Shown here piece after piece: positions 10,038-18,826 of a stretch of 19,772 nt of DNA. The DNA comes from Diatrype stigma. Lineage: Eukaryota; Ascomycota; Sordariomycetes; Xylariales; Diatrypaceae. Under the pieces are notes generated by a model. That model was not told the DNA's origin. It made no database searches and saw only the letters and a program-made list of their open reading frames with translations. Numbering within the stretch: position 1 is the stretch's first letter; the number at the start of each line of letters is the position of its first letter. The stretch is from the NCBI GenBank assembly GCA_022225965.2, contig JAKJXP020000210.1, positions 1 through 19,772 of the forward strand, written 5' to 3'. The position numbers and the translations under genes were made by a program.

Positions 10038-12653
10038 CTAATGGGGAGGCTTGCTGGAGGTGCACGGCTTGCCCAGGCCGTCGGGGGTGGTGCGGCCGTA
10101 GCCCTTGTGCCAGTCGCCCATGAAGAGCCAGCCGGAGGCGAGGGGTCTGCCTCGGCAGATGTCGTTGGCGAGTCGCCAGGCGGCCTCCTCGATCTCCCAG
10201 GGGCGGCAGTAGTTGGGGTTGAGGTAGGCGGCGTTGCAGGCGTAGAAGCCGGCGGAGCCGGCGGCGGAGACGCGGCCGCCCCACAGCACGCCGCGCGGCA
10301 TGTGCGGGTTGCCCCGGCACGACTCCACCAGGCCCTTGGCCGCCAGGTCGTAGTCCCCCGCGTACATCGCCTGCGACTCCCCCCGGCACGCCGACGACGT
10401 CACCGGCATCCGGTACTCCGCCGGCCGCGCCGGCTTGAACACCCCCTCGGGCGACTGCGCTACCACCTCCGGCGTCGGCAGGTACTCCTCCGAGACCCGC
10501 TCGAACTCCGCCATGCCCTTCTTCTTGCCCGTCAAGAAGTCCTTGAGGCCTCGCTTTTCGTTCTTGCTCTTGGTCTTGTACTTCTTGCTACCGTTGCTGT
10601 TGCTTCTCTTTTTCGTCCTCTTCGTCTTCTTCTTCGGCTTCTTCGAAGGGGAAGAAGAAGAACCAGCAGAAGAACTCTCCTCCTTTTCCTTTTCCTCCTC
10701 CTCGCTCGCCGTCGTCGTCGCTATCGTGTCCTTCCTCTTCACCCTCCTCCTCCTCCTCCCACCGGGACCGGAGCCGGATCCGTCGTCGCTGCCCTGGTCG
10801 TCGGCCGTGCCGGCGTTGTCGGTCATCTCGGGGGACGGCTCGGAGGACGGCTCGTGCGAGCCGTCGTACTCCGAGTCGCCCGGGTTGATCCACGGGCTCG
10901 GGATGCGGTGGTCGGCGTCCGTGTTGGGCTTCGCCACCCGGTACCACGGCACCGTCGACGTCAGCGTCAGCGTCGTCGTCGCCGCCGTCGAGCTCGCCGG
11001 GTTGACCGTCGTCCGCACCGTCACCGTCTTGGGCGTCATCGTCGCCGGCGGCGACTCCGGCGTCGGCGCCGCCACCGTCACCGTCGCGACTCCTGCTCCT
11101 GCGGTCGCTGCCGCCGACACCGTCACGGTCTCTTCGGCGGCTCCTGCCCCTGCTTCATCTCGCTTTGCATGCTGCAGCGTTAGGGTTAGGGTTGCGGAGG
11201 CGGCGTGGGACGGGGATGAGGAGAGTGAGGGTGAGGGGACGGGCAGAGTCGTCTGTTGGAGAGTGGCCTGCTGCTGCTGCTGCTGCTGTGGCGGCGGCAG
11301 CTCCGTGCTGAGGGTGCCTATCGTGATGCTGGTCAACGTCATGGTCGTCCATGGCGCCGTCCTGGTCTTGAATGAGGTCAGGGTGTCCGTGACGGTCGAC
11401 ACCGAGGTACGCGTCAAATTCCCTACCGACGATATTGTTTCTGATGGTGTTGGCGGTGATGGTGCTGGTGATGATGGTGGCGGTGACGGTGACGGTGGTG
11501 GCGGCGGCGGTGGTGACGCCGCGGTAGACGTAACCACCTCCGTAACCGTAACGACCGGCAGCGTCGCCGTCTGGGTAGCCGTCGAAGTGACAGCCATAAT
11601 CTCGGTGCTGACGACCGTCTGGTTCACGGTCGCGGTGGAGGTCGACGGCGGCGGCGCCGGGTACGTGATCCCTATCGTCACCAACTGGGTCTGGGTCTCG
11701 ACGACGACGCCGCCCTCGGCCGTCACCGTGCTCAGCTGGGTCACCGTCTCCCACGAGGTCTCCTTCAGCGGGCCCATGGTAATCACGAGCGGCGTCTGCA
11801 CCTTCGTCTTCGTTGTCGTCGTCGTCGTGGCCGTCGACGTCGACGTCGTCGCCGCCGTCACGGTGGTTGTCGGCTCCGCGCCGCCGCCGCCGTTCACGTC
11901 GATTTCGATGTCGATCTTGGTGTCGCCGCCTCCTGATCCTGCTCCTTCCGTCCCGGGAGCCATCGTGGCCGTCTGCACGGTCGCCGACCACAGCGCCTGC
12001 GAAGTCCCTGACGGTGTCGACAGCGGTGGTGCCTGCTCTAGCTGCTGCGTTGGCTGCAGAGGCAAGGGCGGTGGCCGAGGTCGGGGTAGAGGCAGCTTCG
12101 GTGGTGGCGGTGGCACCTCCTGTCTGCCCGTCATACGAGTCCCGTTCGTAGCAATGGTCCCGTTCGTAGCAATGGTCCCGTTCGTAGCAATGGCCCCGTT
12201 CGTAGCAATGGTCTCGTTCGTAGCAACGGTCCCGTTCGTAGCAATGATCCCGTTCGTAGCAACGGTCCCATTCGTAGTATCCGGGACCTGGACCTTCGTC
12301 TGATCATCATCATCGTCTTCATCCTCGTCATCATCCTCATCCTCGTCTTCATCTTCATCTTCGTCATCATGGTCGGTATCATGGGCTTTATGCCATGTGC
12401 CCCGGAAGGAATCTTCCACGATATCGGATACCTCGGAGATCAACTTGATCATGACGGGCCCGTCGGGTCCGTGCGGGTATGAGAAGTCGTAAGTGCCATC
12501 ATGGGGGAGGTGGCTTAATGACTCAACGTGCATGGTTTCCCCGGGCTTTAGTTTGACTGGTTTGGGGGCGTCTGCTAGGACATCTAGCTTCGTCGCGGCC
12601 CCGGACGCGAGGGCCGCGAGGCCCAAGGGCAGAAAGTACGCGAGAAGACGCAT
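10038..12653 (-). CDS. Large secreted Ser/Thr/Pro-rich protein with sequon repeats and a six-Cys C-terminal domain
   Basis: A single exon encodes 871 residues from the first ATG in the frame. It opens with a clear signal peptide (MRLLAYFLPLGLAALASGAA). Order of segments: a short globular-looking part (about 22-90); an Asp/Glu run (94-117); eight 6-residue ATNGT(I/V) units (127-173); a Pro-rich stretch; a very long Thr/Ser/Val-rich region likely to be O-glycosylated; basic clusters with an acidic patch between (about 633-701), including RRRRRVKRK and a Lys-Arg pair at 700-701 that could be a kexin site; then a compact domain with all six cysteines of the protein (756, 779, 806, 816, 833, 864). 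That domain has Gly/Trp/Tyr-rich motifs such as GFYACNAAYLNPNYC and DWHKGYGR, reminiscent by eye of small Cys-rich secreted fungal proteins. No GPI signal or transmembrane helix is evident. Function unknown; a cell-wall or extracellular role is inferred. Confidence 0.8.
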   Translation of the reverse strand: MRLLAYFLPLGLAALASGAATKLDVLADAPKPVKLKPGETMHVESLSHLPHDGTYDFSYPHGPDGPVMIKLISEVSDIVEDSFRGTWHKAHDTDHDDEDEDEDEDEDDDEDEDDDDDQTKVQVPDTTNGTVATNGIIATNGTVATNETIATNGAIATNGTIATNGTIATNGTRMTGRQEVPPPPPKLPLPRPRPPPLPLQPTQQLEQAPPLSTPSGTSQALWSATVQTATMAPGTEGAGSGGGDTKIDIEIDVNGGGGAEPTTTVTAATTSTSTATTTTTTKTKVQTPLVITMGPLKETSWETVTQLSTVTAEGGVVVETQTQLVTIGITYPAPPPSTSTATVNQTVVSTEIMAVTSTATQTATLPVVTVTEVVTSTAASPPPPPPPSPSPPPSSPAPSPPTPSETISSVGNLTRTSVSTVTDTLTSFKTRTAPWTTMTLTSITIGTLSTELPPPQQQQQQQATLQQTTLPVPSPSLSSSPSHAASATLTLTLQHAKRDEAGAGAAEETVTVSAAATAGAGVATVTVAAPTPESPPATMTPKTVTVRTTVNPASSTAATTTLTLTSTVPWYRVAKPNTDADHRIPSPWINPGDSEYDGSHEPSSEPSPEMTDNAGTADDQGSDDGSGSGPGGRRRRRVKRKDTIATTTASEEEEKEKEESSSAGSSSSPSKKPKKKTKRTKKRSNSNGSKKYKTKSKNEKRGLKDFLTGKKKGMAEFERVSEEYLPTPEVVAQSPEGVFKPARPAEYRMPVTSSACRGESQAMYAGDYDLAAKGLVESCRGNPHMPRGVLWGGRVSAAGSAGFYACNAAYLNPNYCRPWEIEEAAWRLANDICRGRPLASGWLFMGDWHKGYGRTTPDGLGKPCTSSKPPH
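12139..12282 (-). repeat. 18-bp coding minisatellite encoding N-glycosylation sequons
   Basis: Eight consecutive 18-bp units (core on the plus strand CGTTCGTAGCAATGGTCC) encode ATNGTI-type hexapeptides in the secreted protein. Asn falls at residues 128, 134, 140, 146, 152, 158, 164 and 170. Six of eight are intact N-X-T sequons; units 2 (NGI) and 5 (NGA) are broken. The unit length keeps the reading frame, so copy number can vary without frameshift. Confidence 0.92.
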
Positions 12654-12902
12654 GTATCCCTTCAGAAATGGTGTTGTGGCTATTGGGACAATAGCGGTGT
12701 CGTGATTTTGTGTTATGGATTTCTCCAAGGCGGAAACAAACTCGTGTGAATATTTGGAAACTATGGGTTATCCGAACAGCCAGTTTCTTGCAGGAGAAAA
12801 ATATGGGAAGAGGGAGAGAAAGAAACATAGTGAGGTGGTTGGGTTGGGTTTTAAAGGCTTTGGACAGGATTAAAGACTCTAATTCTGTGATGAGGATTAA
12901 GC

Positions 12903-12932
12903 ATTGGTGTTCGTCAGAGCCTACCTCATTGG
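12903..12932 (-). promoter_or_regulatory. Pair of CCAAT boxes upstream of the secreted-protein gene
   Basis: ATTGG occurs on the plus strand at 12903-12907 and 12928-12932, giving two CCAAT pentamers on the gene's strand, 25 bp apart and about 250-280 bp before the start codon. CCAAT is the recognition core of the fungal Hap/CBC complex. A five-base motif is weak evidence alone. Confidence 0.3.
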
Positions 12933-13316
12933 ACCGAACTCTATGCTGAGACGAGGCAGGAAAGGGGTGAAACCACGGATGAAGCTTTAAAACCTCAAAA
13001 CGTGACTATAGTCAGGCACCGCCCAAAGTTAAAGAGTACCTATCAAATTGCCTCGGTCTGGGTTGTACCAGCTTAGCCACCGAGAAATCATTGATTCTCC
13101 TATCAGAGGCAACAATTTACGTTTTACGAATATACATATGCTTGTTGATAAGTTCATCTGTTCGAAGATCAATCAACATTTGCAGCTGTTTCCCCTGTCC
13201 TGACGAAACGCTGGAAACTAAGCCTCAAGAGTATGCGTGAGTACGGTAACAATGCACAGACTTTAGGGGCTATAAAGTCTAAGTCTATTCAGAACTATAT
13301 TTTATACTGCATTGCT

Positions 13317-13430
13317 GGGGAAAGTTTGGGGAAAGCCAGGGGAAAGCCAGGGGAAAGCCAGGGAAAGCCAGGGGAAAGCCAGGGAAAGCCAGGGGAAAGC
13401 CAGGGGAAAGCCAGGGGAAAGCCAGGGGAA
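13317..13430 (+). repeat. GGGGAAAGCCA minisatellite, 10/11-bp units
   Basis: Ten units plus a partial one run without interruption. The first is GGGGAAAGTTT; the rest are GGGGAAAGCCA (11 bp), except two 10-bp GGGAAAGCCA units. Every G-run of 3-4 is separated by exactly seven bases, so the plus strand matches the G3+N1-7 quadruplex motif throughout. The array is non-coding and lies between two minus-strand genes. Confidence 0.95.
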
Positions 13431-14095
13431 TCAAGTATTGGTGGTTGGAGGTAAGGAGATAAAGAGTTCAGACGCTTCATACCCTTTGCCTTCCGTCCAC
13501 ACACACTGTGACCTCGTGTACCTACCTATCTCATACTCGCCAGTCTATTGAGGTACCTAGTCCTTGCGTACGCGTGGGCTCATCTGCTAAACCATAATCC
13601 CCTCTTGAAGAAAGGGCGTTTGCTCCAAGAAGTATCCAGTCGCACTTAGAAGGATAGCTCCGTCGTATCGAACATACCGTGCCGTATCCGAGGTAGTTGG
13701 CGGCGAGCCTTTTAAGCTACTAGCAGCGAAAGCACACAGGAATACATTCAGCAGTGGCAAAACTCTATAATTAGCATGATTTTCATATAACTCTATAGCT
13801 CTATGCAAAGTGCTCATGCTGATGCTAATGCTAGTCAATGCTCAGGCCTGTTTAAGCAAAGCCCCTGGACTAATTCACATTTCCACCTCCCAGAACGCCA
13901 TGCTGCAAACATCCGAATCTATACCCCTTCCCTCTCCCCAGGTATATTTCCCCCACGTGATATCATAACATATCATACCTAGCTTCCAGAATGAAAAGGA
14001 AGTCAACACTCTCCACAAAGCATTCATCGTAAAAGCCCAACTTGATAGATTATAACATGAGCAAACCTAACGCAACTTCGTTTTCCCTGCTTTGC

Positions 14096-16573
14096 CTAGT
14101 GAGAAATGTACTGGAACACAGCAGACACCTCGTTCTCCCCGCACTCTTGGCGTAGCAGCAGGTCCTGTATAGACTTCAGGCCGTCGTTTGCGAAGTGGTT
14201 CCACGTGCTCGTGTCTCCATACAGCATGGCGGGAGCCTTGATGAACTGGCGGCCGTCTGGCTTGCAGCGCTTGCACTTGAAGGTGTCGTGGGTGTCGCTG
14301 CGCGTGTTGCCCCGGTACTGGAACAGCTCGCGCAGGCTGTCGAGCGAGAAGTGGCGCTCCACATCCTCGGCCGAGTCCACGACGCACGACGACAGCGACT
14401 GCTTGTGGCTCTGGCGCTGGAAGATCTTCTCTTCGATACTGCCCGTCGTGATGAAGCGGTAGACGAAGCAGTCCTTCTTCTGCCCGTCACGCCAGACACG
14501 GGCCAGGGCCTGTTGGTCAGCCGCCGGGTTCCAGTCTGGGTCGAAAAGCACGAGGCGGTTGGCGCCGATGAGGTTGATACCACAGCCACCTGCCTTGCTA
14601 GAAAGCAGGAAAACGAACTCCTCCCCGTTGGGGTCGTTGAATTTGTCTACTAGCTTTTGGCGCTTGCTGACGTTCATGGTGCCGTCAAGGCGGAGACTGC
14701 CGTACTGACGATTGCGGCAAAGTCGCTCGAACAGATCCAAAGTCTGGGTGTAGTTGCTGATGAGGACAATCTTATCATTAGTATCTTGTCGAATCCTTGC
14801 AAGCATCCGGTCAAGGACTTGCATCTTCCCGGAATACCAAGACTTGACCTCGCGATCTCGACCTCGCGCTTCTTTCGGCACATAGTCCTCGGGCCAAAAT
14901 TGTTCGCTCCCCGGTAAATCATCCGAGAGGTTGAGAAGATCCGGGTGATTGCAGAGCTTTTTGAGTATGTTGATGGCTTTGAGGGGCTGGCTACCCTTCC
15001 CACGCAATAGTGCTTGAATGTCGGGACTCTTGATGAAGTAATTATACAGATCCAATTGGAAGGGAGCATTGTTACAGAAAACGACATGCTCGTACTTGAC
15101 GGGAAGGTACTTGGATAGAATATCGTTGGTGCGGCGAATGATGAACTTGTTGACAATGCCGAGCAGCTCACTGAGACACTCGTCACCCTTTTTGCGGCCT
15201 GCTTCGCTCGCATCAGCGTCGCGACCCCGTAGAATGGGCAGTTCAAATCGCTTCCGAAACTCGAGGCGATTGCCCAGCAAGCCAGGGTTTGCGAAGCTGA
15301 TGAGGGCGAAATACTCGGAAAGATCGTTTTGGATGGGCGTTCCAGAAAGGATGACTCTCCGAGTAACATTGAGACTGTTCAAAGCACTGAACGTTTGACT
15401 GTCTCCATTCTTCAATCGATGGCCCTCGTCACAAAGCATCAGACCAATCTGGGTATGTTTCAGCTCTTCGACGTTCAGCCGGAGCGTCTCGTATGAAACG
15501 ATGATGACGGGACGAGTGACGGAACGGCCACTTGAGATAGCCCATTGGCGCAATTGGCGCGTCAACTCTTCCTTGGAAGCCTTACCATCAATAGCAAAGG
15601 GCGTGATGGCATCGGCACCCAGCCATTTCACAAGCTCGTTCGCCCAGTTTCTAACCAGACTAGACGGGCAGGCAACAATGGCCTTCTGAATCGTGCCCTT
15701 CCCGGCCTCGGGTGACTGCTTCAAAAGAGTCCATAGGAGTGTAATGCATTGAAGTGTTTTCCCCAGACCCATTTCATCGGCCATAATGCATCCATTCGCC
15801 TTCTCATCAATCATGCCGGTGACACACCTGTACATGAACTTCACACCCTCGACCTGATGTGGCCGCAGTACCTTGGCCAATCTAGGGTCAATGACTACGG
15901 GCACCCTGGGACGTTCGCCCTCGACTTTCTTCTTGATGCCGAGAATTTCCGTCAAGCTCTTGTGTACGAGAGGTGCATCCAGTTCTGGTTCGGACTCCGC
16001 TTTAGCCTTCTCTTCTACTTCCTTAGACTTGGGGGTCTCCTTGGGCTTGTCATCGATAGTAGGATCATAGAGCACGATGGCAAATTCTCCACTTGGATCA
16101 TGCAATGGTTTTGCAACGAAGGTAGCGCCCTGCCTTAAGCCCAACAGCGGTGGTGGTCTGTTGGGGTTGTAGGCAGCCGAGTCCTTGTTGACGAGCGGGA
16201 CAGCAAAGGCTTTCCTAAAGACCTTGTCCTTGTCCTTCGGCTGGAAAACAGGAAAGCGGTTGACATCTCGGTTGGCTAGAGCTAGGCGATCAGCGTTGGA
16301 GTATGGCTTGTCGCCTCCATCGCCATCACCATCGGTGCCTTTATAGTCAACCTTTCGCTTCTTCCTCGCGGGGCGGTTTATCGCCGGGCTACTTGTTGCT
16401 GATCCTGGGCATTTGAACGGTTTGTACAAGCGATTGACTGAATCCTGCGAGTAGAGACGCTTTCCGGGTGTGTTGTCACCTTTGGACGGAGTAGACGTCG
16501 CGCTTGTCCTATACTCGGTCGGTCTATTAGTCATATGGGGGTACACAGTGGAATGGAGCAGGGACGAGTGCAT
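14096..16573 (-). CDS. RAD54: DNA repair and recombination ATPase Rad54
   Basis: An intronless frame of 825 residues encodes a Swi2/Snf2-family translocase. Rad54 works with Rad51 in homologous recombination, driving strand invasion and remodelling DNA in the nucleus. Motifs seen: a basic N-terminal region with a likely nuclear signal (RPARKKRKVD at 68-77); motif I DEMGLGKT (266-273); motif Ia ACPSSLVRNW (301-310); motif II DEGH (382-385); motif III SGTPIQND (410-417); the helicase C lobe with SNYTQTLDLFERLCR (606-620), SSKAGGCGINLIGANRLVLFD (about 658-678) and motif VI ARVWRDGQKK (691-700); and the Rad54-typical C-terminal CKRCKPDG cysteine cluster. Length is usual for fungal Rad54. The ATG at 16573 is the first in frame; a second at 16534 (MTNRPTEYRT) is equally plausible. 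It shares an 0.8 kb divergent promoter region with the mitochondrial carrier gene. Confidence 0.96.
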   Translation of the reverse strand: MHSSLLHSTVYPHMTNRPTEYRTSATSTPSKGDNTPGKRLYSQDSVNRLYKPFKCPGSATSSPAINRPARKKRKVDYKGTDGDGDGGDKPYSNADRLALANRDVNRFPVFQPKDKDKVFRKAFAVPLVNKDSAAYNPNRPPPLLGLRQGATFVAKPLHDPSGEFAIVLYDPTIDDKPKETPKSKEVEEKAKAESEPELDAPLVHKSLTEILGIKKKVEGERPRVPVVIDPRLAKVLRPHQVEGVKFMYRCVTGMIDEKANGCIMADEMGLGKTLQCITLLWTLLKQSPEAGKGTIQKAIVACPSSLVRNWANELVKWLGADAITPFAIDGKASKEELTRQLRQWAISSGRSVTRPVIIVSYETLRLNVEELKHTQIGLMLCDEGHRLKNGDSQTFSALNSLNVTRRVILSGTPIQNDLSEYFALISFANPGLLGNRLEFRKRFELPILRGRDADASEAGRKKGDECLSELLGIVNKFIIRRTNDILSKYLPVKYEHVVFCNNAPFQLDLYNYFIKSPDIQALLRGKGSQPLKAINILKKLCNHPDLLNLSDDLPGSEQFWPEDYVPKEARGRDREVKSWYSGKMQVLDRMLARIRQDTNDKIVLISNYTQTLDLFERLCRNRQYGSLRLDGTMNVSKRQKLVDKFNDPNGEEFVFLLSSKAGGCGINLIGANRLVLFDPDWNPAADQQALARVWRDGQKKDCFVYRFITTGSIEEKIFQRQSHKQSLSSCVVDSAEDVERHFSLDSLRELFQYRGNTRSDTHDTFKCKRCKPDGRQFIKAPAMLYGDTSTWNHFANDGLKSIQDLLLRQECGENEVSAVFQYISH

Positions 16574-17326
16574 GCATACATTGTCTGGTTGTGCTTGTGT
16601 CTGTGCCTGACTTCCAGCAATCCAGTTGTCTAATCAGGCAAGTTTCCAGCGTAAGAAAACAAGAGCCTGGTGACGACAGCGGCGATTGTGGGAGCGGGAG
16701 ATTGGAGGTTGCAGCCTTTTGGAATCCAACGCTTATAAATGCCAAATCTCAAATCAATTTAGGCAGCTTGTTGACTCCGAGTAAGAGAAGGCGCGACGCG
16801 GTTTGGCCGGTTTGGCCGCGGCAGGAATCTAACGCCAAGTCACGTGATTTTCGTCATCATAGGTAGTACCTACCGTACCTACTTAATCATAGTGAGCATG
16901 TGCTTTGGTTTTCTCATTCCATCTTCTCCAGCTAATCTTCTCCTCAATACTGTATTTCTCTATCGACCTCGTGTTGATACTAGATATTATACATACCTGG
17001 CTGTGAAATTATTAGGGGCCACATCGACTTACCTGCTCGCTATATGTTCATCGGCATTACAATATCTTCAGCGTCAACGGTACCTGTAGACTTCTTCCGC
17101 AGTCCCACTTGAGCTGGACTTAGGTACAGTAGCTCGTCATCCCCCACCTTGTAGTTTAGAGTTATCGCAACATGGCGGGGCTTCATCCGTCTGCCCGTTG
17201 ACCATCTCCAGAGTGAGTGCGGTTTATGATAATAGCACAACCAATTTGATAAACCATGTCTCAACAAGAATTCTTACTTCTGTCGCCAATACCAAGTAAC
17301 ACTGTTTATATCGACGAGATTAAGAC
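16574..17326. other. Divergent promoter region between RAD54 and the mitochondrial carrier
   Basis: This interval serves two outward-facing genes. It holds a GC-rich patch with repeated GGTTTGGCCG words near 16800-16818, an 8-bp E-box-type palindrome at 16840-16847, and TACCTA-type words near 16860-16885. Short open frames here show no recognisable protein features. No TATA box is obvious on either side. Confidence 0.6.
16840..16847. promoter_or_regulatory. TCACGTGA palindrome (E-box type)
   Basis: A perfect 8-bp palindrome containing CACGTG lies about 270 bp upstream of the RAD54 start and about 530 bp upstream of the carrier start. CACGTG is the core site of bHLH regulators (Cbf1/SREBP-like in fungi). 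Its use here is inference. Confidence 0.4.
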
Positions 17327-17428
17327 ATGATCCGGCCAGACGTAGAACTCTCCGGACACTTCCTACCATCAATGACATGTCCGCGGACTTCTGGGCCGGC
17401 TACATCAGCGGGGCCGTCGGCATCCTAA
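17327..17428 (+). promoter_or_regulatory. Upstream ORF overlapping the carrier start codon
   Basis: An ATG at 17327 opens a 33-codon frame that stops at 17426-17428, beyond the carrier ATG at 17377 and in a different frame. A second in-frame ATG at 17372 lies only five bases before the main start. If the transcript begins upstream of 17327, scanning ribosomes would meet these starts first, which would lower carrier translation. The transcript start is unknown. Confidence 0.4.
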
Positions 17429-18345
17429 TTGGCAACCCCCTCGACCTCATCAAAGTCCGCTTGCAAGCCCGGGGCCGCCAGGGAGATGCTACCTCCGCTG
17501 CCGCCTCCCTCCGCTCCCACCAGACCCCCACCTACGCGCGGCAGCACTGGTGGTCCTCCCTAGTCACCGGCACGGCAGCCCCCGTGCTCGGCTACGGCGC
17601 CCTCAATGCGCTGCTATTCGTGTCCTACCACCGCAGCGAGGCCGCCCTCCACAGCGCCCTGAACCTGCCACAGCAGCAGCAGCCCAACCTATGGACGACG
17701 TGGCTCGCCGGGGCCGTCGGCGGCCTGGCGACCTGGATCGTCAGCGCGCCGACCGAGCTGGTCAAGTGCCGCGCGCAGCTCGCGCCAGCATCCGGGACCG
17801 CCTCGTCGAGCTGGGGCGTCGCCAAGGACGTGTTCCGGCGCGAGGGCGTGCGGGGCTTCTACTTCGGCGGCGCGGTGACCGCGCTCCGGGACAGCGTCGG
17901 CTACGGGTTCTACTTCTGGTCGTACGAGCTGAGCAGCAAGTGGGTCGAGGAGGTGGCGAGGAAGCGAGACAGCGGCGGCTCGGCCTTCGCACAGGACGCT
18001 ACGAAGGTCCTGCTCTGCGGCGGTCTCGCTGGCGTTGTCACCTGGGCTAGCGTGTTTCCTCTGGACGTCATCAAGACGCGCGTGCAGACGCAGGCCTTCG
18101 GACCAGTTGCTGATGCTGCGACTCCGCTGTTGTTGGATTCTCACGCAGCTCCGCCGCAGAGACGGTTAGGAGCTATCGATATTGCTAGGAATGCATATCG
18201 ACAGGAAGGGGTAGGGGTGTTCTTCCGCGGACTGGGCATCTGTAGTGTCAGGGCCTTCTTCGTCAATGCCGTGCAGTGGGCTGTGTACGAATGGATAATG
18301 CTCGAGCTTGGACAAGGAAGACACGGTAGGGCGACAAGCACTTGA
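17377..18345 (+). CDS. Mitochondrial carrier (SLC25) family protein, carnitine/ornithine-carrier-like
   Basis: A single exon of 322 residues has three tandem repeats, each with the carrier signature: PLDLIK (21-26), PTELVK (125-130) and PLDVIK (228-233). Six membrane helices can be placed at about 5-25, 62-84, 107-126, 165-185, 210-229 and 285-305. The second-repeat signature APTELVKCRAQ and the following ALRDSVGYGFYFWSYEL resemble the ornithine/carnitine branch, and the short N-terminus (DFWAGYISGAVGILIGNPLD) resembles the SLC25A45/48-like group. The protein therefore probably exchanges a metabolite, perhaps an amino acid or acylcarnitine, across the inner mitochondrial membrane. The substrate cannot be read from sequence alone. 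Codons are strongly GC-biased at third positions for most of the gene. The gene converges on the HVA1-type gene with 186 bp between stop codons. Confidence 0.92.
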   Translation: MSADFWAGYISGAVGILIGNPLDLIKVRLQARGRQGDATSAAASLRSHQTPTYARQHWWSSLVTGTAAPVLGYGALNALLFVSYHRSEAALHSALNLPQQQQPNLWTTWLAGAVGGLATWIVSAPTELVKCRAQLAPASGTASSSWGVAKDVFRREGVRGFYFGGAVTALRDSVGYGFYFWSYELSSKWVEEVARKRDSGGSAFAQDATKVLLCGGLAGVVTWASVFPLDVIKTRVQTQAFGPVADAATPLLLDSHAAPPQRRLGAIDIARNAYRQEGVGVFFRGLGICSVRAFFVNAVQWAVYEWIMLELGQGRHGRATST

Positions 18346-18531
18346 AGTAGAATATATAATCTCTTATACTGGGAGATTATGAGGTCCTTCACTAGAGGAA
18401 ATAACATCCGATGCCCGTTAACAATGCTATGGTAATCTACTGGGGTATTGGGAAGTTTTTACCTCGGACACTAGCAAGCAATTATATCAGAAATCCCTTG
18501 AGCCCTCACAATTCTTCATTTTCCTCATTGA

Positions 18532-18826
18532 CTACTTGTGCTCAAGCGTTCCCGGATTGTGTGCCACATTGTGTCCGTGCTGATCTTGGAATAGCACCTA
18601 CATCAAACCGTTAGCTATTCTCGTTGCTCTACTTTATCGACGACAGCCGCGCAAAGAGACATATGTATACCTTGGGAGGGTTCTTCACCCCTTCCTTCTC
18701 AGCTTCCGCCTTGGCCGTAACAACCTTGTCTACATCGCCCTCGTGGCGTCCACCGCGGATCCGGGTGTACACGTGATCGCCCTCCTGGATGGGCTCATCA
18801 TTCTTGTCTCTGACCTGCTCGGGCAT
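18532..18826 (-). CDS. HVA1/TUDOR-domain (DUF2945-type) small protein
   Basis: Two exons, 18826-18671 and 18597-18532, encode 73 residues. The 73-nt intron has a GTATAC donor, a GCTAAC branch word (18615-18610) and a TAG acceptor, and joins in phase 0: ...VKNPPK then VLFQDQHGHNVAHNPGTLEHK-stop. The pattern (DKN...I.EGDHVYTRIRGGRHEGDVDKVV...GVKNPPKVLF) is that of the 'hypervirulence associated protein, TUDOR domain' family, a tiny SH3-like beta-barrel found in fungi and bacteria. The full domain is present. The family name comes from one pathogen study; its biochemical role is not established, and no virulence role is implied here. No signal peptide or membrane segment is present. Confidence 0.9.

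Larger units (their letters stand above)
12654..14095. other. Intergenic region between secreted-protein gene promoter and RAD54 3' end
   Basis: Both flanking genes are on the minus strand, so this holds the promoter of the secreted-protein gene and the 3' flank of RAD54. The main structure is the G-rich minisatellite at 13317-13430. The open frames inside and around it are created by the repeat, and none looks like a gene. The remainder is unremarkable, AT-balanced DNA with scattered TACCTA words near 13520-13560. Confidence 0.65.

Noticed and set aside
11180..11193. TTAGGGTTAGGGTT, telomere-like repeat
   Set aside because: Only about two units, inside the secreted-protein coding region where it encodes a Thr-Leu repeat. 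It is not a chromosome end or interstitial telomere tract.
10435..12303. A 622-codon open frame on the plus strand opposite the secreted-protein gene
   Set aside because: It is the mirror of a GC-rich, low-complexity gene. Its translation is Val/Ser/Gly-run sequence with no domain, whereas the minus-strand frame has a signal peptide and an ordered Cys-rich end.
13233..13551. Open frames GKPGESQGK-type on the plus strand and a mirror frame on the minus strand
   Set aside because: They are made entirely by the 10/11-bp minisatellite, and the mixed unit lengths shift the frame.
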